DNA of 64,000 nucleotides from Effrenium voratum (lineage: Eukaryota > Sar > Dinophyceae > Suessiales > Symbiodiniaceae), in NCBI GenBank assembly GCA_963377175.1, contig CAUJNA010000602.1, positions 62,001 through 126,000 of the forward strand, written 5' to 3'. The notes below the pieces were generated by a model that saw nothing but the letters and a program-made list of their open reading frames with translations, was not told where the DNA came from and did no database searches. Position numbers and translations under genes: made by a program. Below are positions 57,421 to 64,000 of the stretch, piece after piece (position 1 is the first letter of the stretch; every line of letters starts with the position of its first letter).

Positions 57421-57815
57421 ACGCTGCAGACGCCGCACGCTGCTCAGCGCCAGTGGCCGCTGCTGTGCGAAGGAGCCCCACTTTCCCGAGAAGCTGTTGC
57501 GCAGCAGGACGTATGAGCAGGCAGCCCGACGCCCGGCACGGCCTCTCTGAGAGCCCGGCAGGAGGTGCCTGAAGTAGAAGCTCCTGTCCACCTTGCGCCC
57601 CACCAGGCGCAGCAAGGAGCGCAGGAAGACCGGGTCTCGTCTCAAGTAACAGCGGCGCAGGTTTGCGACGGGCTCGAAGGCGTCGACACCACGCACCTTC
57701 AGGGGCGGACGGCCACCTTTCCGGAACCGAAGAAGGGAGAGTGAAGCACACCAGCAGCCGGTCCAGGTGTGGCGCCAGCCACCTTGCTTCCCATGCACGT
57801 CAGTTGCGTGCCAGC
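57420..57815 (-). pseudogene. D12-class N6-adenine DNA methyltransferase, copy B
   Basis: Reads in several frames: GSKVAGATPGPAAGVLHS, FFGSGKVAV (motif I), then VRGVDAFEPVANLRRCYLRR, VGRKVDRSFYFRHL and CSYVLLRNSFSGKWGSFAQ, in the order of Dam/D12 methylases with the NS(F/Y)xGKWGSF segment of algal virus relatives. The DPPY motif region is missing or out of frame. Its N-terminal part is better preserved at 22236. It directly follows the truncated penton-like gene. Confidence 0.7.
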
Positions 57816-57819
57816 CTTT

Positions 57820-58429
57820 AGCTTTATCCCTGAAAACGGGAGAGGCCTGTCGTGATCTTGGACAGGATGTCGTCCCCCAGATTGCCCAACACGCGGCTGG
57901 CGTTGGCCAGCTGGGCGCAGCGCAGGTAGACCTCGTTGGCATCATCCTGACAAACTCGAAGACCTGCTGCCCGCCTGAGACGAAGCTCGGGCCGAGCATG
58001 TGGTCCACGCTGCAGGGCTTGCTCGGAGAGGGTGGGGTAGTCCACAGCGTCTGGGAACTGCAGCTCCAGATCGTTCAGGATGAGGCGGTTGCCGTCGTAG
58101 GCTACGCTCAGGCTGTTCGTGGTCTCGCTGTAGGTGGCCGTGGCGAAGTTGGAGCTGATCCAGGCGGCCAGCCGGGCGCCCGTGTAGGCGAGCCCAGTTC
58201 AGAGTCCCAAGCGCGGCGTCGACCCAGTAGAGGTAGCGGCCCCGGTCCGTGGACAAGAAACTGTCCGCGATTCTGATCTTGTAGACGGCCAGCCGGGCGC
58301 CCTTTTCTAAGGAAGCCACCAGTTCGACGGATGATGGGGGACTGGACGGCTGCGACGGAAGCACCTCGCGTTGATCAGAGTGGAGCTGGCGAACAGCTTC
58401 TGCCCCAGGAAGCTGAGCGCCGCTCCCAT
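57820..58429 (-). pseudogene. PLV penton-like gene, N-terminal part, copy B (inverted)
   Basis: ATG at 58429 inside the ATPase tail. Pieces in several frames: LAVYKIRIADSFLSTDRGRY, LYWVDAALGTLNWA, AVDYPTLSEQALQR, SFVSGGQQVFEFVRMM, NEVYLRCAQLANASRVLGNL and DDILSKI. They match the penton-like gene of copy A where both survive. The C-terminal end is missing here and lies in the opposite direction at 59188-59345, so an inversion cuts the gene. Confidence 0.65.
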
Positions 58430-59121
58430 CGGCTTCTCTTTCCAGTGCGAAACGCTCTTCGAAGCGTAAGTAGAACATTTGGCTCTTAGGCTTCAGATAG
58501 TAGACGAAGAGGAAGCTATAGGGCTCCCGGGTCGCCTGCTCGTAGATCCTGTGCAGCTTGTCCTTCTTCGGCAGCAGGGCGCTGAGCTCTTCGATGACGG
58601 CGTCCAGCTCGTGCTGGTTGCGCAGCCTCCAGCAGCAGAGGAATTGCATGTTCACCCGCACCGCTGCGCTGATGAGCCTCAGCTTCTGGGAGCTCACCCA
58701 GGTGCTGATCTGCGTGTGCCTGCCTCGAATGAAGAGTGTGTCCAATCCGCCGTGAGGCTTGTACAGTTTCTTCATCCAACTTCTTGGACGTCTCGGTGAT
58801 CTTGCGCTGCCTCTGGATGATGCCCCGCAGCGCTGCCTCGTCGTAGTAGGCCTGCTTGCGCTCCGTGTTCACCCCCAGGTCCTCCTCTATGTACTTCTTG
58901 ACGGGGATCCAGCTATCGTCGATGTTTACGCTGGGGCTGAATATGTAGGTTTTCTCAAAGACTCCTCGATATTGCTCCAGAATCATGCTGATCAGCGCCA
59001 CGGTCTTGCCGGATTTTGATGGTCCGAGGAAGATGCCCGTGCATGGTACCTGGGGCACCACGGGGTCCGAGGGCTGCTTGCTGGTATACTCTGTCGTAGG
59101 AAACAGCTTGATCTTCCCCAT
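58430..59121 (-). pseudogene. PLV packaging ATPase, copy B (inverted)
   Basis: From ATG 59121: Walker A GPSKSGKT (residues 33-40) is normal, unlike copy A. About 50 bp encoding Walker B are deleted near 58760-58775. The rest (LFIRGRHTQISTWVSSQKLR, FLFVYYLKPKSQMFYLRF) is in another frame. The leader GGGAAGTAAGGCAAAGGG resembles that of copy A. Inactive; same family and role as copy A. Confidence 0.85.
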
Positions 59122-59187
59122 GAGTTCGTCCCTTTGCCTTACTTCCCAAATTCGACGCAGGGAAGCCGGGCGGCGAGACTGCTATGC

Positions 59188-59345
59188 CCATCACCCTGAG
59201 ACACATGCGCTTCCGGCTGACAGACCTGGAAGGGCAAGTCGTCCGACTGAGGGGTTCTTTTTAATGCGGTTCTTTTCCTGTGGACGTGCACCCCCCTAAT
59301 TAAGGCTCGTCGTTGTCGTTCGTGCTGTTTTTGGATCACGTCTAA
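59188..59345 (+). pseudogene. PLV penton-like gene, C-terminal end, copy B
   Basis: LRHMRFRLTDLEGQVVRLRG matches the end of copy A. After a short insertion the last strand SFVLFLDHV and its stop (59343-59345) follow. Its own 5' part lies inverted at 57820-58429. Confidence 0.7.
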
Positions 59346-59370
59346 TCCCTAGAAACAGCCCAAGCCGCCC

Positions 59371-59912
59371 GTGCTGCCCCTGCCGAAGAGCAAAAAAATG
59401 ATCCCCGACCTCCCCACAGAGCCAGCGTACGAAATAGACTCCCCCTTCCGGCCCAAGAGGGTGAGATTTCCCACAAAGCCCAAGGCAAGCGCGCTCCCCC
59501 AGCCCAAGCCCAAGACAGCGCCCGTGTCCAAGGCAGCGCCCCATGTCCAAGGCAGCACCCACGTCCAAGCCAGCACTCAACAGCACCCATGCCCAAGGCA
59601 GCGCCCAAGGCAGCACCCAAGGCAGCACCCAAGACAGCAAGCCCAAGGCAACACCCAAGCCCAAGCCTGCCCCCATGACCGCCCGAGCCTGAGGCACAGT
59701 TGGAGCCCGAGGTACTAGCAGAGGTACAGCCCAAGCCCGAGGTACGGCCCGAGGTACACAGCGAGGTACGGCCCGAGCCCGAAGAAGCGCCTCGGCCGAG
59801 CGAGCGCGCCATGCGCATGCTGGAGAGGCAGTCGGCTTACGACCGGCTGACGGCGGGCGTACAACAAGCCGCAGATGCTCCGGTGGTTCCGCAAGACCTA
59901 TCCGAGCTATAA
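59371..59912 (+). pseudogene. Pro/Ala/Lys-rich PLV gene, copy B
   Basis: Two frames: 59371-59718 (KPKASALPQPKPKTAP, with AAPHVQGSTHVQ-type repeats of an AAGGCAGC unit) and 59700-59912 (EVRPEVHSEVRPEPEEAPRP, ending ERAMRMLERQSAYDRLTAG). The end is conserved with copy A. Expanded tandem codons (CCCAAGGCAGCA) make up the middle. Probably disordered; unknown role. Confidence 0.55.
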
Positions 59913-60138
59913 CCTGCAGCCGCTGCTGCTGAAGCGCTACCGAGAACTGGAGGAGGCGCGGGCCTTCAACAACTGGCTAGGCGAGCGCAGGCAGGCGCAG
60001 GAGGGGCAGTGGCACCTGGACGACGTGAGCCGGCTGACGGAGGCTGTGCGCCGCCAGGTACCCCAGCTGCGCTACGCGCGCGCCGAGCGCGGGGCGTCGA
60101 ACGCGCAGCGGGCGAAGTTGCCGCGCAGTAACCCTTAA
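59875..60138 (+). CDS. Small conserved PLV gene, copy B
   Basis: MLRWFRKTYPSYNLQPLLLK, RYRELEEARAFNNWLGERRQ, DDVSRLTEAVRRQVPQLRYA. 87 codons, undisturbed here while split by LINE2 in copy A. In copy A about 14 more codons precede MLRWF. No known family; charged and helical. It overlaps the previous gene's end and is followed at 60143 by the next gene, a compact viral arrangement. Confidence 0.7.
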   Translation: MLRWFRKTYPSYNLQPLLLKRYRELEEARAFNNWLGERRQAQEGQWHLDDVSRLTEAVRRQVPQLRYARAERGASNAQRAKLPRSNP

Positions 60139-60142
60139 AGAG

Positions 60143-60430
60143 ATGAAGGGGCTTCGCTCCCACGGCTTCAACCAGCGCCCGCGCTTCGAGCAGGTTGTGG
60201 GCTACATCGAGCGGGGGGAGCCTTGCCCCTGGATCAACCGGACCGAAAGGCCACCACGTTCATCACGAGCCACTTCTACTTGGACGACTTTGTGCAGTCC
60301 AGCGAGGACCCCAACCCGCAGCCTCTGGCCTTCCGCTCCCAGCTCCCCAGGACGCTGCAGAGTACGTCCGCCTAAACGTGATGCCCCGCCCAGGGCCGCA
60401 GCCACAGCCGCCTCCGCACCCGACGACGTA
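60143..60430 (+). pseudogene. Second small conserved PLV gene, copy B
   Basis: MKGLRSHGFNQRPRFEQVVG, then YIERGEP. At about 60228 the frame moves (TTFITSHFYLDDFVQSSEDP). Both parts are well formed, so one indel separates them. Counterpart of 49861-50052. Unknown function. Confidence 0.65.
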
Positions 60431-61071
60431 GAGCGCCTCCTGGACAAGGCGGGGCGCAGGAGGTGGAGCGTGGCGCAGCGCAGGCCATCAAGGAGACGGC
60501 TACCGTGGCTGCGGAGGAGGGAGAGGTCGCCGTTGCCGCCGAGGGTGTGGGTGGAGCCTTCGGGTACCTGGGCGGCTTGGGCGAGGGGGCTGCAGCCTTG
60601 GCGCCCACCGCGGGCGAGGTTGCTGGAACGCTGGCTGCCACGGCTGCAGTCGGCGCAGCGGCGACGGCTGGGCTGGCCGTTGGGCTTGCAGGCGGCGCAG
60701 CCTACGGTCTCGCACGGGGCACGGGCTGGGTGCTGGAGAACACGCTCTTCCGGCCTCAGCAGGGCAGTGAGGACGCAGCCGTGCAGGACGTCCGGTCCGC
60801 CAACGGCATGAACGACGCCACGCAGCCCCAGCACTTCACGCTGCGCAGCGGCAGCAGCACGTCCGGCAGCCCCGCAAGCAGCCGCGCCTCCTCGCAATCG
60901 TTCCGCGCCCAGGCGCAGTCCAACAATACGCCGCGCCCCTTTTTCTGGGGCCTGATCCCGGTGACTCTGCCTCAGTCCCAGCCGAGCTCCCGCAGCTCCG
61001 GGCAGTCCCGCCAGAGCCGCCTGCCTCCGCCGAGCTATGACCAGCTGGCCCGAGACATCGAGGCGGCCTAG
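60430..61071 (+). CDS. Gly/Ala-rich PLV protein with hydrophobic segments
   Basis: The frame from 60463 (perhaps starting earlier, with DDVERLLDKAGRRR in a shifted frame at about 60430) reads AIKETATVAAEEGEVAVAAE, then hydrophobic Gly/Ala stretches (TAAVGAAATAGLAVGLAGGA), a Ser-rich part (GSSTSGSPASSRASSQS) and a PPPSYDQLARDIEAA end. A small membrane-active or minor virion protein is likely from its position just before the capsid gene; not proven. PPxY-like PPSY near the end could be a late-domain-type motif. Confidence 0.55.
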   Translation, partial: RAPPGQGGAQEVERGAAQAIKETATVAAEEGEVAVAAEGVGGAFGYLGGLGEGAAALAPTAGEVAGTLAATAAVGAAATAGLAVGLAGGAAYGLARGTGWVLENTLFRPQQGSEDAAVQDVRSANGMNDATQPQHFTLRSGSSTSGSPASSRASSQSFRAQAQSNNTPRPFFWGLIPVTLPQSQPSSRSSGQSRQSRLPPPSYDQLARDIEAA

Positions 61072-61124
61072 ACTCTCCTTCGCCGTACGAGTGAAAATGC
61101 GTGTTGCGCTACATGTAAAGAAGC

Positions 61125-62112
61125 GTGGAGGTAGTCACAGCCGGAGCACAGGATGAGTTGATGCAGAGTCTGGACTACAAGCTGAAAACCAGCAACACCA
61201 ACTACGTGACCGCACGGCACAACGTGCAGTATTTCCCCAGCTCGCTGAGCTCCTTCTCCCCCGCCACCTCGAGGGTCTGCCGCATTCCGCTGACCAGCGG
61301 TACCTTGTTCATAGACCCCGAGTCGATCAAGATCGCCTTCAGAGTCAGAAACACGGACGCCACCAACCCGCTGGCGCCGGCCACTCCGAACCCACAGCCT
61401 GTTTCATCCAGAGGATCCAGGTCTTCGCCAACGGCCAGCGCTGCGACGACATTAACTACTACGGCCGCACCGTGGCCGTGCATGACCTGCTGAAGGGCCG
61501 CAAGTACAACCAGAACAAGGCCGTGGAGGGCTTCGACGAGGTGAACAACTCCCGGACGCACCGTGCGGTGCACCAGAGCGGCTACGCGGACGTGCTGCTG
61601 CGCCCCACCATGGTGGGCATCCTGCGCTGCGGGAAGATGCTGCCGCCGCAGCTGAACCTGGTGATAGAAATCGAGTTCGCGGACGCGACGACTGCGCTGT
61701 GGTCCGAGAACGCCGGGGCGCACCCGGCGGGAGCCACGCTGAGCACCGACTTCGAGATCCAGAACGTCCGAGTTCTGGCCTCCCAGGTCGTTGGACTCGC
61801 CTTCACGAAACTGATGGGAGCGTTCGTGACCTTCTGGGACAACGATCCACTTGCTGGCCCTGTCTTCCTGGAACGCAGATGCAGCTGGGCAGCCTGCAGT
61901 ACCCGCACAATCCAATGAAGGGAGCCTCGGAGCACTTCCACTTCCTCTCGGTCCTTGCTGGGACCTACGACGACACGGTGCGCAACATCGACATCGACCG
62001 CGCGGGCTACCTGCGCCACAGCTTCATCGCGGGCTTCCCGACAGAGCGCGCGTCAGCACCCGTTCGGGCGACCTGGCTCAGTTCACTTTCAAGGCGCTCG
62101 ACGGTACGATGA
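61125..62112 (+). pseudogene. Probable PLV major capsid protein, frameshifted
   Basis: Begins ...AQDELMQSLDYKLKTSNTNY, VTARHNVQYFPSS, PLTSGTLFIDPESIKIAFRV. It changes frame near 61400 to CDDINYYGRTVAVHDLLKG, HQSGYADVLLRPTMVGILRC, LPPQLNLVIEIEFAD and STDFEIQNVRVLASQVVG, and once more near 61860 to QLGSLQYPHNPMKGASEHFH and FLSVLAGTYDDTVRNIDIDR. Beta-rich sequence, length and position after small virion genes fit a double jelly-roll capsid protein. The first in-frame ATG is 61161. Assignment is inference from pattern; at least two frame changes. Confidence 0.6.
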
Positions 62113-62119
62113 CTTACGT

Positions 62120-62250
62120 TCATCCACCTGATAGCCTATCAGCTGGTGACGCTCTCAGGCACTGGAGTCTCTGTGCTGGACTAGCAAGGATCCATAGCTG
62201 CAGCTCTGAAGCTTGGAGACCGCGGGCTCGATTCCACCCGGGCGCGGATC
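62120..62250 (+). tRNA. tRNA-like sequence after capsid gene, uncertain
   Basis: TAGCCTATCAGCTGGTGACG resembles a D-arm and GGCTCGATTCC a B-box about 90 bp on, followed by ATTTTC. Too long and with unpaired arms, so a relic at best. Confidence 0.2.
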
Positions 62251-62289
62251 ATTTTCTTACTTGGCGAGTGCCTTTAAGAATTCTTTTTC

Positions 62290-63050
62290 TCCCTCGACCC
62301 GAGACGGATCTCCGAGACGGATCTTTCCACCTCCAGCCCAGTGACCGCCTCTCCTGGGAATAAGAAATTTCCGAGACGGATCTTTCACTCCGAGACGGAT
62401 CTTTCCACCTCCAGCCCAGTGACCGCCTCTCCTGGGAATAAGAAATTTCCGAGACGGATCTTTCCACCTCCAGCCCAGTGACCGCCTCTCCTGGGAATAA
62501 GAAATTTCCAAGACGGATCTTTCACTCCGAGACGGATCTTTCCACCTCCAGCCCAGTGACCGCCTCTCCTGGGAATAAGAGACGGATCTTTCCACCTCCA
62601 GCCCAGTGACCGCCTCTCCTGGGAATAAGAAATTTCCGAGACGGATCTTTCCGCCTCCAGCCCAGCGTCCGCCTCTCCTGGGAATAAGAAATTTCCGAGA
62701 CGGATCTTTCCACCTCCAGCCCAGTGACCGCCTCTCCTGGGAATAAGAAATTTCCGAAACGGATCTTTCCGCCTCCAGCCCGGTGAGCGCCTCTCCTTGA
62801 AAGACTTTTATTCCCAGGTCCGAGACGGATCTTATTGCCTCCAGCCCAGCGACCACCTCTCCTGAGAATAAGAAAAAATCTATCCTGGTCCGAGACGGAT
62901 CATCGCCGAGAGACGGATCTTATTGCCTCCAGCCCGGTGACCGCCTCTCCTGAGAATAAAAAAAAATCTATCCTGGTCCGAGACGGATCATCGCCGAGAG
63001 ACGGATCTTATTGCCTCCAGCCCGGTGAGCGCCTCTCCTTAGGAAATTCT
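62290..63050 (-). repeat. Minisatellite, unit about 59 bp
   Basis: Units contain GAGACGGATCTTTCCACCTC, CAGCCCAGTGACCGCCTCTC and CTGGGAATAAGAAATTTC, about ten copies, some with short duplications (TTTCACTCCGAGACGGATC). Later copies read TTATTGCCTCCAGCCCGGTG. Frames through it are periodic and not genes. Confidence 0.95.
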
Positions 63051-63075
63051 TTCTCATAAGAAAATGATCCTCGGT

Positions 63076-63688
63076 TCAGTCCGGGATGCTCAGCCGATCC
63101 GCAAGCTCTGCCGTGGCCGCACTCGCAATCTCCTCGCACAGCGCCGTAGGAATGCTGTAAAGCAGCTCGCGCGACTGCCCTCTGACCCTCTCACGCTGGC
63201 CCCCCATGAGTCGAGGCCCCCCTTGAGCGCCCCTCAGACGCCTCGTCTTCCCACGCCTCGCACCGGCCTCGGCCTCCAGCGCATGTTGGTCCACAGCCTG
63301 GTCTGCTTCCTGTACGGAGTCCCGTACTTGCAGTAGGTAACGTCCACCCAGGGCAGGCGCTCCATGAGGTCGGGTCTTCAGCAGCCCGGTGGCCGGATTC
63401 TCGATGACCCACATGAGCGGGTCGAAGTGCGCCATGATCTCAAGGGCTCTGAGCACCAGGACGCATCGTCAGAGCTCGGCTGTACTCCGCGCAGACCGGG
63501 CTGGCCCAGACCATGCCAAAGTGCCCCGGCGGAAACAGCGCGTAGTCCCAGCTGCGGATGTTGCACAGGATCGTGGGCTCAAATTTCGACACGATGTCCA
63601 GGGAGACGACTTCCCAGCCCGCCGCCTCGAAGGCTCGGCCAATCGACTTTGTGCCGCAAAACAGCTCCAGCAGTCTCGGCATGTTCAA
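63076..63688 (-). pseudogene. C5-cytosine DNA methyltransferase of PLV copy B
   Basis: From ATG 63688 (MNMPRLL...) the frame has LLELFCGTKSIGRAFEAAGW (motif I), VVSLDIV, FGMVWASPVCAEYSRA (motif IV, PVC in place of PPC). The frame changes at about 63450 to ALEIMAHFDPLMWVIENPAT (motif VI ENP) and GLLKTRPHG, then again to [19 protein letters not shown] and the end RELLYSIPTALCEEIAS. This is the short LLELFSGT...ENPxTGLLKTR type common in algal viruses, different from the LINE1 enzyme. Two or more frame changes, so dead. Confidence 0.8.
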
Positions 63689-63822
63689 TAATCACGACCA
63701 GCACGACTAAGCACGCACCGGCGACGGCGCGGCTCAAGCAGTTTCGCGTGGTCGGACCAACCTTTTCTTAATCGGAGACAGAAAAGCTGCCCTCCGTGAG
63801 GCAATCGCGCGGCGGCGATTGG

Positions 63823-64000
63823 ATGCTGAAGGCCAAGCTGCCTGCCCACGCGCGCTTCTGGAACGCTGATGCCAGGCGTCGCTTCCCTCAGCTTGCGTAC
63901 GATTCAGGAAGCGGAGCAGCCGCCTCCCACTCAGGAAACCTTATGGCTCGACCTCTTTCCGCCAAAGGTCTCCGCCGAAGTGCTGACGTTGAAGAAGGAT
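63823..64000 (+). CDS. Unidentified open frame, runs off the window
   Basis: MLKAKLPAHARFWNADARRR, FPQLAYDSGSGAAASHS. 59 codons are visible without a stop. Divergent from the methylase. No family recognised; low confidence that it is a gene. Confidence 0.3.
   Translation, partial: MLKAKLPAHARFWNADARRRFPQLAYDSGSGAAASHSGNLMARPLSAKGLRRSADVEEG

Noticed and set aside
62249..62856. 199-codon periodic open frame over the minisatellite
   Set aside because: Follows the 59-bp repeat unit; no sign of coding.

Overview
The window looks like accessory DNA of a large, repeat-rich protist genome, most likely a dinoflagellate. The reasons are LINE-type retrotransposons carrying the GEAxNPGP signature, a Ty1/copia element with a methyltransferase-like domain, decayed Crinkler/RHS-type NTPase genes and several decaying Polinton-like virus (PLV) elements. 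This assignment is inference: I see no rRNA, no complete dinoflagellate spliced leader and no conserved housekeeping gene. Almost every gene belongs to a mobile element or virus, and most are broken.

Layout. 1-3475 is a very AT-rich viral segment: the end of a protein-primed family B DNA polymerase, then two related Cys-rich genes that share an upstream motif and a downstream hairpin. A C-rich low-complexity block (3541-3850) separates it from GC-richer DNA. 4658-20690 holds three decayed Crinkler/RHS-like NTPase genes, with a decayed copia element (8230-16373) between the first and second. 21505-22374 is a PLV scrap (fibre start, tRNA-like sequence, adenine-methylase start). 23087-28092 is a broken LINE (LINE3) interrupted by repeats.

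PLV copy A starts near 28.9 kb: packaging ATPase, penton-like gene, acidic Pro/Ala-rich gene and small conserved genes up to about 50.05 kb. Two minus-strand LINEs split it. LINE1 (30391-40682) has a 19-bp target-site duplication, a 12-nt poly(A) tail and two long intact reading frames. LINE2 (41678-49605) has a 10-bp duplication, no poly(A), one intact 2116-codon ORF2 and a 5'-truncated ORF1. PLV copy B (50.9-63.7 kb) has a retrovirus-type integrase, a fibre ending in a Peptidase_S74-like chaperone, two DNA methylases (N6-adenine and C5-cytosine), ATPase, penton-like gene, small conserved genes and a probable major capsid gene. Its ATPase-penton block is inverted relative to copy A.

The most interesting system is LINE1. 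Its ORF1 carries a C5-cytosine methyltransferase with six recognisable motifs, a ubiquitin-like region ending in LHGGG, and a coiled-coil tail. A single UGA separates it in frame from ORF2 (endonuclease, RT, RNase H), which begins with an NPGP motif resembling a 2A ribosome-skipping site. This suggests an element that makes and splits a polyprotein and brings its own DNA methylase. All three LINEs read D-N rather than D-D at RT motif C.
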